A stretch of 13,911 bases of DNA from Nitrospiraceae bacterium (GTDB lineage: Bacteria; Nitrospirota; UBA9217). The first letter of the stretch is position 1. Every line of letters starts with the position of its first letter. The DNA is taken from contig DMKB01000241.1 in assembly GCA_003454665.1 (NCBI GenBank), positions 1 through 13,911 on the forward strand, written 5' to 3'. The notes beneath the pieces were generated by a model, which was given only the letters and a program-made list of their open reading frames with translations, did no database searches and was not told the DNA's origin. Below are positions 7,062 through 13,911 of this stretch, piece by piece. A program made the position numbers and the translations under genes.

Positions 7062-8166
7062 ACTGATACACTTGGATCCTTCCGTTCGTCTCGTCGGCTA
7101 TATAGATATTGTCCCGTGCATCTATGAATATCCCGGAGGGTGTCCAGAAATCTCCAATGAGACTCCCTGTCTTCCCCCAGGTCTGAAGAAATCTTCCTTC
7201 CCGGCTGAAAATCAGAATCCTGTTGTTCAGTACATCAGTGACGTAGACATGCCCCTCCGAGTCCACAGCGATCCCCCGAAGCCGTTGAGAAATGCCGCCG
7301 CCGGCATCGGCCACGGGAAACATCCTCCTGAATTTTCCGTCGTGGTCATAGACAAATACACGGAGGTCTTTACTATCCAATACATAAATATTCCCCAACC
7401 TGTCGAGAGCCAGCGCGCGGGGAGTAGCAAAGTTTTCCGACGGATTGCTTGAACGGCCAAGCTCGAGTCGACGGTAACCCTCGCTCGTATAAACCCGCTC
7501 TTGTCCATGGCTGGTGTAGGCTTTTACCAGCCGCGCTGAAGAATCGGCAACATAAACCCTGTTTCGGAGCGTATCCACAGCCAGACCCTTCGGCCTCGCG
7601 AGCTCACCGCCCTTCCCGATGGTCATGAGCATCCTGCCGTTCCGGTCAAACCCGAACACCCACCCCTGCTGTGCGTCAGCGACAAAGATAACGCCCGTGG
7701 CATCCACCGCGATGGCAGTAGGCGACAGGAGTTTTACATCATCAGTCGGCGCTGGAGATGGAGGTGAAGGAGGCGGGCCAAAGATTTTTACTGTTTGCCT
7801 CCCGCGATCGAATACAAAAATTCTGGCGCTGTAGTCTCCCTGGAGTATCGTTGGCGGCGTTGTGACATACTCGTCAGTCCTGTACGTGTCCGTTACATAC
7901 ACCCGAAACGGATCTGCGTACACGCTGCTAGGACGCTGAAGCATCTGAAGTGCTGCTACCTTATCCGCCGCACGCGCGATCTCGTTAAACCGTTCACCTC
8001 GAAGGCTCGCCTCGTTCCTGAGCGTCTCGACAAAATCAATCCGCAACGCTGTCTTCTGAGCGGCAGCGCCCGAATCATTGTCACCGGCAATCGTGGCACA
8101 GCTGTTGATCCCCAACGATAGTACTAGTATGCCAAGAATATGCTTCCTGCCGTTTCCGTGCACCAC
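7048..8166 (-). CDS. Secreted six-bladed NHL-repeat beta-propeller protein, probable lipoprotein
   Basis: The product is 372 aa from GTG at 8166. This start is chosen because AGGAGG lies eight bases upstream. A longer reading from GTG 8193 would place the Shine-Dalgarno inside the gene. The N-terminus (HGNGRKH, then a hydrophobic stretch ending LGINSC) looks like a signal peptide with an imperfect lipobox, Cys at about residue 23. Six NHL blades follow, for example VFVADAQQ-like, VYVADSSARLVKAYT, IYVLDSKDLRVFVYD, VYVTDVLNNRILIFS and IYIADETNGRIQVYQY. A proline-rich insertion, PPPSPPSPAP, lies after the first blade. The gene lies 89 bases downstream of the 8-heme cytochrome gene and overlaps the second NHL gene, so the two propellers were probably made by tandem duplication and are co-translated. 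The function is unknown beyond a likely binding role in the envelope. Confidence 0.88.
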   Translation of the reverse strand: MVHGNGRKHILGILVLSLGINSCATIAGDNDSGAAAQKTALRIDFVETLRNEASLRGERFNEIARAADKVAALQMLQRPSSVYADPFRVYVTDTYRTDEYVTTPPTILQGDYSARIFVFDRGRQTVKIFGPPPSPPSPAPTDDVKLLSPTAIAVDATGVIFVADAQQGWVFGFDRNGRMLMTIGKGGELARPKGLAVDTLRNRVYVADSSARLVKAYTSHGQERVYTSEGYRRLELGRSSNPSENFATPRALALDRLGNIYVLDSKDLRVFVYDHDGKFRRMFPVADAGGGISQRLRGIAVDSEGHVYVTDVLNNRILIFSREGRFLQTWGKTGSLIGDFWTPSGIFIDARDNIYIADETNGRIQVYQYGKQ

Positions 8167-8255
8167 GGGAACTCCCTCCTCGTTACCACACACCTATCAA
8201 AAAAACCTTTCCGTGCCTGAGAGCAGAGCCTGGACACCACGCCGCCACCGCCGAC

Positions 8256-10124
8256 TTATATTTTCTCATGACAAACTTTGCACAGTTCAAAACGCGACCT
8301 GGCGCCGTGGGTAAACAGGCTGTGGCTCTGGGCGCTGTGCGGTTCGTGACAGCTCGAGCAGGAAATCTTCTTTCCCGGTCTCGACGGGTCCCTCCTGCCC
8401 TTCGTCGGATGGCCCGTACTGGAAACAAATCCCGCCACAACATGCCGCCCCGCGGCCATCGGGCGGTGGCAGGCTACGCAGAGTTCCCACAACGGTTTTT
8501 TTAACCACGCGGCATAAGGACTCGCGTGGGGATTATGACAGATGGTACAGTATCCTGCCTCGGCAGGCCCGTGTTTAAACGGAGCACTCAGTATTGTTTC
8601 ATGACACTTCCTGCAGTTCTCCGAGATGGTCAGTCCCCGCTTTGCCGACAGCTTTTTACTGAATACCCTGGATACCGTATCCCTGCCTGACCGGTACGTA
8701 ACCCTGAGGCGGGAAGAGACCGCTCGAGAACGCGACGGTTTTTTAACGACGTAGGTGAGCACCTCGCTGAATTCATTGCCCAGATTCCCCAGGTTCCACA
8801 CCAGCGTTTTTCCCTTGATCACGGGTTTTTTGCGCTTTCCCCGGAACCTGCCGCTCCCCTTCAGATACCGGCTGTTTTTCGGCAGTTTTTCAATAATACG
8901 GACCCTTCTGATGGGCGTGCCCTTCCCGTACACGATGTTAACCTGAACCCGTTCCCGATCCGCGATCTTCGGAAGGGTCCGGCTGTTCTTCACGCGTACG
9001 TCGCTCGGATGAAACACGATCTCGATTCTGCTATTCTGCTTCCTCCCGCTCTCCGTAAAATTAGAGGCCTTCGGAAAGGCGTCTCCCCTGCCGACGGCAG
9101 TTATTTTCCGGCTGGGTACGCCAAAGCGGCGGAGAAATCTCGCCAAAGACCGGGCCCGCGCCTGTGATAGAAGCTTGGGATTCTTATACACGGCGCCGGT
9201 GTCCGGCCTGGTGGCCGTATGGACTTCCAGCAAAATGTTGTCGCCTGGATTGCGCCGTATGTAGGAAAGCACCCCTTTAAATAACGCGAGGGGATCTTCC
9301 CTTCTTCGTTCTTCTAAATAAATTCTGCTATCACCACTCAATGTCGTCAAGGAAGACCGAATATCTTGAAACAGTTCCTTTTCCTTCTTTTTGCCCAGTA
9401 TAAGAATCGCCGACTCGGGCTTAAACAGCGGGCCCGACGGTATCGTAAAGAGAACGGGTTTCACCGCCTCGGCAACCTTGTTGACTCGCAGGGACCCTGC
9501 CGGTGAAAATTGATACTTCACCGGATACAATTTAGGGTTGTGGCAGGAAAGGCACGCCCAGACCGCCGCAGGACCGTGGACATGTTCTCCCGTCGGCACG
9601 TTTTTGTGGCAGGCATAACAGAGCATACGTTCCGGCTTCGCTGGATTCGCATCCTCGGGCTTTACCTTCATCCGGTGACAATTCGAACAGGTTTTTTCAT
9701 TTTTCCGGGAATGGAAGGGCCGGGGGGCGAATCGTGGCGGCACGACTCCGCCCGTAAAGAGATCATTCTTGCTGTAGACCTGCACCGTCCGTGATCCGAG
9801 GAGCGTTCTGTCTTTTTTCTTACCTGCAGGCCGAGTGAAATATTTCACGGTAATGGTGTTCAAACCGGGCTCGAGCCGAACACCCTGGATGGCATGCTTC
9901 ATCGTTGCCGTATCCACGACGGGGTAGTCCTTGTTTCCGGCAATGACCTGGAAAAAAGGGATTGCTGACCAGTCTGTCGACGGATCGAGAACAAGATTCA
10001 CCCTATCGCCGACGATGGCACGGTTCAGGGGATACAGGATCGGGGCGGTCTTCTGCTTCGCAAAAGCAGTCCCCCCGGTCAGCACCATGAACAGTAGTGT
10101 AGGAATGACGAGTCTGAAGCCCAT
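8256..10124 (-). CDS. Octaheme cytochrome c with embedded OmpA-like domain
   Basis: The product is 622 aa from ATG 10124, chosen because GGAG lies seven bases upstream and a good signal peptide starts there (MGFRLVIPTLLFM, cleavage after AFA at residue 22). An upstream in-frame extension to 10205 lies inside the previous gene and is rejected. The mature protein has a beta-sandwich-like region (28-120) and three CXXCH sites at about 146, 169 and 191. An OmpA/MotB-like domain follows at about 235-371 (NSRIEIVF, LSQARARSLARFL), then a DUF11-like beta domain (388-463, with VWNLGNLGNEFSEVLTYVV). Five more CXXCH sites lie at about 504, 526, 549, 589 and 615. In the OmpA-like part the arginine of the RA motif is present but the HTD aspartate is replaced (HTATRPDTG), so peptidoglycan binding is uncertain. 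A periplasmic, possibly wall-anchored electron carrier is the likely role. Confidence 0.9.
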   Translation of the reverse strand: MGFRLVIPTLLFMVLTGGTAFAKQKTAPILYPLNRAIVGDRVNLVLDPSTDWSAIPFFQVIAGNKDYPVVDTATMKHAIQGVRLEPGLNTITVKYFTRPAGKKKDRTLLGSRTVQVYSKNDLFTGGVVPPRFAPRPFHSRKNEKTCSNCHRMKVKPEDANPAKPERMLCYACHKNVPTGEHVHGPAAVWACLSCHNPKLYPVKYQFSPAGSLRVNKVAEAVKPVLFTIPSGPLFKPESAILILGKKKEKELFQDIRSSLTTLSGDSRIYLEERRREDPLALFKGVLSYIRRNPGDNILLEVHTATRPDTGAVYKNPKLLSQARARSLARFLRRFGVPSRKITAVGRGDAFPKASNFTESGRKQNSRIEIVFHPSDVRVKNSRTLPKIADRERVQVNIVYGKGTPIRRVRIIEKLPKNSRYLKGSGRFRGKRKKPVIKGKTLVWNLGNLGNEFSEVLTYVVKKPSRSRAVSSRLRVTYRSGRDTVSRVFSKKLSAKRGLTISENCRKCHETILSAPFKHGPAEAGYCTICHNPHASPYAAWLKKPLWELCVACHRPMAAGRHVVAGFVSSTGHPTKGRRDPSRPGKKISCSSCHEPHSAQSHSLFTHGARSRFELCKVCHEKI

Positions 10125-10137
10125 GAAAAACTCCGGT

Positions 10138-11481
10138 CTACCTCCGGTACTCTTTCGCCCCGTGGCATCCCGGCAAACAGGAGCCGCCGTTCTTTGACGG
10201 TACAAAATTGATGGGCATTTCCCAGTCGTTGAACTTCACGCGATCACTCACATGATGGGGGCGATTGTTGTCGGCATGTACTTCATGGCAGGTCCTGCAC
10301 GTCCTGCCTTTCGAGCGCTTGTTCACGTGCACGAAGTGGAGGTTCTTTTTGTCGTCCCGAAAATCGGTTTTTTCATCTGTTATCCGCTTGGTGAACGCGG
10401 CCTTGTCATGACAGGTGAAACAGAGCGCGTACTTGCCGTCTGAGTAAGATGTGTAAAATTCAGGAGGATAGTACTTGACCAGCAGGCGCCAGTAATCCGA
10501 CCCATGCGGGTTATGGCAGGAAGCACAGTTGTTCTCCCGCACCGGGCCGTGCCCGTTCTTATGCTTCTCCAAAAACGCCTTCATGTTCTTGACCGCCCCT
10601 GTTTTCGTTCGACGCACGGCGTCGTGGCACCCGAGGCAGAGGGCCCTCTGCTGCTTCACGAGCAGTTTTGGCTGGTCGGCAGCATGCACATCATGGCAGG
10701 TCAGGCACTGTTTTTTGCCGGTCATGGGACTGTGCTTGGTGACCGCCCGCTGTCCGAGCGAGACTTCGTTCGGGTGGCAATTAGCGCAGAGCGCAGGCAC
10801 CGAAGCGCTGAGCATGGCGGAATTTCCCGAGCCGTGGGGATTATGGCACATGACACAGGACTGCTTCACCGGAAGGTGTGCAACCTTGCGCTTCTTGAGA
10901 TGCTCCTGTTTGTCTGAATGACACATGAAACAAAGGGAATTCCCTTCCTGCATCAGCATCTTCGGATGATCTCCCTGGTGTGCGTCATGACAGGTGGAAC
11001 AGCCCATGGAAAGGACCGGAGGGTGCATAACCTTGTGCTTTACGAGACTGTCGGGATGGCACTGAAAACAGATTTTCGGCGACGGCTCTTTCAGCATGCC
11101 TTTGTTCGGCGACTGGTGCGGGTTGTGACAGAAGGTACAGTTTCCGCCCTTGATCGGCCCATGGACAACCTTCTTTTTATTATTCCTATCATGGCACATA
11201 TAACAGAGATCGGCTCCCTGCTGTGCCAGGGTAATCGTGAGGTTGCGCGGATGCTTGGTCTTTTTTTTCGGATCAGCTACGGCATTATGGCACGCCGTAC
11301 ACATGCCTGCTTTCACCGGATTGTGTACTGCCTTTGCCTTACCCATACCGGAATGGCATTTACGACTCACGCAGGAATCTGTCTTGGCAGCTGACTCAGC
11401 CCCGGACGTCGCGAGTATTATTCCGCTGAAAAGAGTGAGGAAGAGCAGACATATCGACAGGCGGATGCTGTGGTTTTTCAT
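10138..11481 (-). CDS. Multiheme cytochrome c (13 CXXCH plus CX4CH and CX3CH)
   Basis: The product is 447 aa from ATG 11481, preferred over ATG 11496 because a GGAG lies nine bases upstream of the former and none precedes the latter. The N-terminus is a signal peptide (MKNHSIRLSICLLFLTLFSG, then ATSGAESA). Thirteen canonical CXXCH motifs begin at about residues 61, 93, 115, 138, 161, 184, 209, 232, 259, 282, 319, 354 and 395. The protein opens with CVSRKCH (CX4CH, residue 37) and ends with CLPGCH (CX3CH, residue 435), so up to 15 hemes are possible. Most canonical sites recur every 22-27 residues, with alternating CHNPH or CHDxH followed by a second motif, the doubled-CXXCH pattern. Many extra histidines can serve as distal ligands. 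It should be a periplasmic electron wire. It is the first gene after the sigma-54 promoter and is followed 13 bases later by the octaheme gene. Confidence 0.93.
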   Translation of the reverse strand: MKNHSIRLSICLLFLTLFSGIILATSGAESAAKTDSCVSRKCHSGMGKAKAVHNPVKAGMCTACHNAVADPKKKTKHPRNLTITLAQQGADLCYMCHDRNNKKKVVHGPIKGGNCTFCHNPHQSPNKGMLKEPSPKICFQCHPDSLVKHKVMHPPVLSMGCSTCHDAHQGDHPKMLMQEGNSLCFMCHSDKQEHLKKRKVAHLPVKQSCVMCHNPHGSGNSAMLSASVPALCANCHPNEVSLGQRAVTKHSPMTGKKQCLTCHDVHAADQPKLLVKQQRALCLGCHDAVRRTKTGAVKNMKAFLEKHKNGHGPVRENNCASCHNPHGSDYWRLLVKYYPPEFYTSYSDGKYALCFTCHDKAAFTKRITDEKTDFRDDKKNLHFVHVNKRSKGRTCRTCHEVHADNNRPHHVSDRVKFNDWEMPINFVPSKNGGSCLPGCHGAKEYRR

Positions 11482-11535
11482 AACAGGCGACTCCATGATG
11501 TGCGTAAAATTATAATGTTAAATACTTTTACATGT

Positions 11536-11551
11536 TGCAATAACCATGCCC
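11536..11551 (-). promoter_or_regulatory. Sigma-54 (-24/-12) promoter of the cytochrome operon
   Basis: The minus strand reads GGGCATGGTTATTGCA from 11551 to 11536. Against TGGCAYG-N4-TTGCA it matches at every position except the first T, with the GG (11550-11549) and GC (11538-11537) exactly ten bases apart. The expected start is about 12 bases beyond, near 11525, giving a leader of about 45 bases to the ATG at 11481. The gene immediately upstream encodes a sigma-54 activator, which is strong contextual support. Confidence 0.82.
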
Positions 11552-11611
11552 CCAGTACGCAAGACCCGGCCTCCATAACAACTTGAATTACAAAGGAATA
11601 TATGCCGTCAT

Positions 11612-11679
11612 GCATCCGGTGCGGCGTTACGCCTGAGCATATACGCTCACGAGGTGTTCATAACCGCTCTACTGGATGC
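11612..11679. promoter_or_regulatory. Nested inverted repeats, candidate enhancer (UAS) for the sigma-54 activator
   Basis: Three symmetric elements lie 75-140 bases upstream of the -12/-24 promoter. They are GGCGTTACGCC (11623-11633), a perfect palindrome around one base; TGAGC-N6-GCTCA (11634-11649), directly adjacent; and an enclosing 9-bp inverted repeat, GCATCCGGT at 11612-11620 and ACTGGATGC at 11671-11679, with one wobble. NtrC-family activators bind dyad sites at about this distance, so this is the likely binding region. Which element is the actual site cannot be decided here. Confidence 0.55.
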
Positions 11680-11753
11680 CACCGTATTGCTGTCCAGCGA
11701 GTTTTCGACCTCACCACAGGCCCGTTTCCCACGAATGCGGTGCGAGCAATGCT

Positions 11754-13127
11754 CTAGATAATCCCGAAGCGCTTCATCCTTCTCCTGAAGGCGTCCCTCG
11801 GCATCCTCAGGAGCTGGGCGGCCCGGGTCTGGTTCCCGCTGCTCATCTCCAGTGCCTTCTTGACAAGCGCATGCTCCATGTCCTCTATAGACAGACCGTG
11901 CTCGGGAATAACAAATCCATCGAGTGACACCGGCATGCCCGTTGCCGATTCCTGCCTGACTTCAAGAATCTCCTGGGGGAGGTGCTCAGGGAGAAACTCA
12001 TTTTCAATATCGAGGATCATCGCCCGCTCTATCGCATTCTTCAGCTCCCGTACATTGCCGGGCCAGTGATAGGCGAGCAGTATCTCTTCCGCCTCAGGGG
12101 AGATGCCGCCCACGTTTTTATGGCACTCGCGATTGAAATGATCGATGAAACTCAGGGCAAGCTGAAGGATATCCTGTCCTCGTGTCCGGAGCGGGGGGAG
12201 GTTTATCGGCACGACCTGGAGCCGGTAGTAGAGATCCTTTCTGAACCGACCTTCATCCATGGCCTTCGCAAGTTCCTGATTCGTCGCGGAAATAAGCCTT
12301 ACATCGACCTTGATGTCCTTGACGCCGCCGATACGCCTGAAGGTCTTGTCCTCGAGCATGCGGAGAAGCTTGGCCTGCATGCTCATGTCCATATCTCCGA
12401 TTTCGTCGAGAAACACGGTGCCGCCGTCGGCCAGCTCAAAGAGACCTTTTTTGGCGGTCTTGGCGTCGGTAAACGCGCCCTTCTCGTGCCCCATGAGCTC
12501 GCTTTCAAGGAGATTGACGGGAAGGGCCGCGCAGTTGATCGCCATAAACGGTTTATCGATCCGCGCGCTCGATGCATGAATCGCCTTGGCAACCAGCTCC
12601 TTGCCGGTCCCGCTTTCACCCTGGATCAGGACCGTCGTGGCGTCACTCTTCGCAATCTTGAGGATAAGGTCCTTCACCTTGACGATCTCGTCGCTTTCTC
12701 CGGTAATGCTTCCCACCTTTCCTTTGCACTCCTGGCGGAGTTGTTGCACCTGACTCCGGAGGGAACTGGTCTCCAGCGCCTTCCGAATCACAAAGGTAAT
12801 TTCCTCGAGATTAAAGGGCTTGCTGATATAGTCATGGACGCCGAGCTTCATGGCCTTTACCGCTGTTTCTACCATGCCGTACGCCGTAATCATGATTACG
12901 AGATGGCCCTGTTCAGGGATATTCAACTTCTCAAGCATCTCGAGGCCGCTCATATCCGGCAGTTTGTTGTCGAGGAGTATCAGGTCCGGAGGGTCTTCAC
13001 TGAGAAGCTCCATCCCCTTCTCCGCCGAATCAGCGGTAGACACCTCGTAGCCCTCCTTCACCAGGTGCTGCTCGAGCGTCCACCTGATCAGTTTTTCGTC
13101 GTCAACAACAAGTATCTTCTTCGACAT
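11754..13127 (-). CDS. NtrC-family sigma-54-dependent response regulator
   Basis: The product is 457 aa from ATG 13127 (459 from ATG 13133). A GGAG lies nine bases before the former and only three before the latter. The order is receiver (residues 1-120: D9-D10, phospho-acceptor D53, T81, K103), AAA+ domain and Fis-type helix-turn-helix. The AAA+ part shows Walker A GESGTGKE at 170-177, the sigma-54-contact loop as GAFTDA at 217-222 instead of the usual GAFTGA, Walker B VFLDE near 238-242 and FRKDLYYRL with the arginine finger. The C-terminal helix-turn-helix contains QTRAAQLLRMPRDAFRRRM. It activates sigma-54 RNA polymerase when phosphorylated. It starts 13 bases after the kinase gene ends and lies directly before the cytochrome promoter, so it most likely controls that operon. 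It resembles HydG/ZraR/AtoC-type regulators, but the stimulus is unknown. Confidence 0.95.
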   Translation of the reverse strand: MSKKILVVDDEKLIRWTLEQHLVKEGYEVSTADSAEKGMELLSEDPPDLILLDNKLPDMSGLEMLEKLNIPEQGHLVIMITAYGMVETAVKAMKLGVHDYISKPFNLEEITFVIRKALETSSLRSQVQQLRQECKGKVGSITGESDEIVKVKDLILKIAKSDATTVLIQGESGTGKELVAKAIHASSARIDKPFMAINCAALPVNLLESELMGHEKGAFTDAKTAKKGLFELADGGTVFLDEIGDMDMSMQAKLLRMLEDKTFRRIGGVKDIKVDVRLISATNQELAKAMDEGRFRKDLYYRLQVVPINLPPLRTRGQDILQLALSFIDHFNRECHKNVGGISPEAEEILLAYHWPGNVRELKNAIERAMILDIENEFLPEHLPQEILEVRQESATGMPVSLDGFVIPEHGLSIEDMEHALVKKALEMSSGNQTRAAQLLRMPRDAFRRRMKRFGII

Positions 13128-13140
13128 GACCATGGGCTCC

Positions 13141-13911
13141 TTATTCTGGTGCCTCGTTCTCCGGGCAGGGGAAACTGACGGTAAAACTGGCGCCTTTCGC
13201 CGCAGGATTCGATACGCTTATCTCGCCGCCGTGCTGCTCGATGATTCTCTGCGTTATCGACAGCCCCAGCCCGGTCCCCTGCTGTCGTGTTGTAAAAAAA
13301 GGGCTGAAAATCCTGTTTGTGTTCTCACTATAGACTCCCGTGCCGGTGTCGGTAAGGATGACCTGTACCAATCCAGGCGCCTCTTCGTCAGATTCTTCTG
13401 ACCTCGTTTCCACGGTAAATCGACCTCCCTCCGGCATGGCCTGAATCGCGTTGAGTGCGATATTCAGAAATGCCTGCTGTACCAAGTCCGGGTCGAGGGA
13501 CAGCCAGGGGATGCCGGCTTCCAACTTTCTCTCCGTGACAATGGAATATTTTGCAAACTGCGGCGCGAGGAAATCGAAAAGCTTTCCAATAAGCTCATTG
13601 AGGTCGACGAGCGACATTTTTGGTTCCGGCGGACGGGCGAAGGAAAGCAGATTGCGCACTGCCTTGTCCATCCGTTCAATCTGTGACAGCACTTCATCGA
13701 GGACCGCCCTCATTTGATCACCCTGAGGCAAGTCTTTTTTGAGAACCTGGATAACGCCTGCCACGCCGGCAAGAGGGTTTTTTATTTCGTGGGCGATGCC
13801 CGCGGCCATCTCGCCGATCGATGCAAGCCGGTCAGCCCGCTTCATCTGTTCATAGTGATATCGCTCCACCCGGCGCCTTGCGCGTTCGAGCTTCGACAGG
13901 AGGGAGTTAAA
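13141..13911 (-). CDS. Sensor histidine kinase (C-terminal part; 5' end outside window)
   Basis: 256 codons are visible and the frame remains open through the right edge, so the GTG at 13869 is probably internal. The visible part begins with a charged helix (SKLERARRRVERYHYEQMK), probably the coiled coil that transmits the signal, then the HisKA dimerisation domain with the phosphorylated histidine in AAGIAHEIKNPLAGV. The HATPase_c domain follows: N-box AFLNIALNAIQAMPEGG, G1 box DTGTG, F-box FSPFFTT and G2 box GTGLGLSIT. All key residues are intact. It is of the NtrB/ZraS/AtoS type and is the expected partner of the adjacent response regulator. The sensor region lies beyond the window, so the signal, perhaps redox or an electron acceptor, cannot be read. 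Confidence 0.95.
   Translation of the reverse strand, partial: FNSLLSKLERARRRVERYHYEQMKRADRLASIGEMAAGIAHEIKNPLAGVAGVIQVLKKDLPQGDQMRAVLDEVLSQIERMDKAVRNLLSFARPPEPKMSLVDLNELIGKLFDFLAPQFAKYSIVTERKLEAGIPWLSLDPDLVQQAFLNIALNAIQAMPEGGRFTVETRSEESDEEAPGLVQVILTDTGTGVYSENTNRIFSPFFTTRQQGTGLGLSITQRIIEQHGGEISVSNPAAKGASFTVSFPCPENEAPE

Noticed and set aside
6081..7127. Long plus-strand open frame (348 codons) opposite the NHL gene
   Set aside because: It mirrors the codon pattern of the NHL repeats on the other strand; no family features or ribosome binding site.
8167..8255. T-run (seven T on the minus strand) between the octaheme and NHL genes as a terminator
   Set aside because: No stable hairpin precedes it, so I keep the four genes as one operon.
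10125..10205. N-terminal extension of the octaheme cytochrome
   Set aside because: It overlaps the previous gene, lacks a Shine-Dalgarno and would bury the signal peptide.
11982..13178. Long plus-strand open frame (398 codons) opposite the response regulator
   Set aside because: The minus-strand protein has every NtrC-family motif; the antisense frame has none of its own.

Overview
The window reads as chromosomal DNA from an anaerobic, respiratory Gram-negative bacterium of the Nitrospirota (Thermodesulfovibrionia-like) or Desulfobacterota/Geobacter type. This is an inference from gene content: paired-CXXCH multiheme cytochromes c, NHL-propeller lipoproteins, an HD-GYP protein with a HEAT partner, a zinc-ribbon/receiver protein with a characteristic C-terminal tail, and a sigma-54 two-component system. 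No marker gene fixes the taxon. All ten sizeable genes and a tRNA lie on the minus strand; only a few codons of a plus-strand gene are visible at the left edge.

Reading in the direction of transcription (right to left): a histidine kinase (cut by the right edge) and an NtrC-type sigma-54 response regulator come first. A 257-bp gap follows. It holds a near-consensus -24/-12 promoter and, upstream of it, nested inverted repeats at the distance expected for enhancer sites. Next come four tightly spaced genes for exported proteins: a cytochrome with 13 CXXCH plus two atypical heme motifs, an 8-heme cytochrome with an embedded OmpA-like domain, and two six-bladed NHL-propeller proteins. The simplest reading is a signal-responsive periplasmic or envelope electron-transfer module whose regulator sits directly upstream of its target promoter. 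No outer-membrane porin is present in the window, so a complete trans-outer-membrane conduit is not shown.

The middle (2.4-5.9 kb) holds a HEAT-repeat protein and an HD-GYP protein with overlapping ends. The two share a related N-terminal domain, which suggests a paired signalling or scaffold unit linked to cyclic-di-GMP.

The left part begins with a strong minus-strand sigma-70 promoter (TTGACA, 17 nt, TATCTT). It is followed by a leader of about 265 nt with much hairpin potential and a possible small ORF. The leader leads into a rhomboid protease gene (TTG start), coupled by an ATGA overlap to a zinc-ribbon/receiver protein. A tRNA-Pro(GGG) gene follows with its own promoter, whose -35 box overlaps the preceding stop codon, and a strong intrinsic terminator. 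The most interesting parts are the sigma-54-controlled cytochrome module, the OmpA/cytochrome fusion, and the leader upstream of the rhomboid gene.
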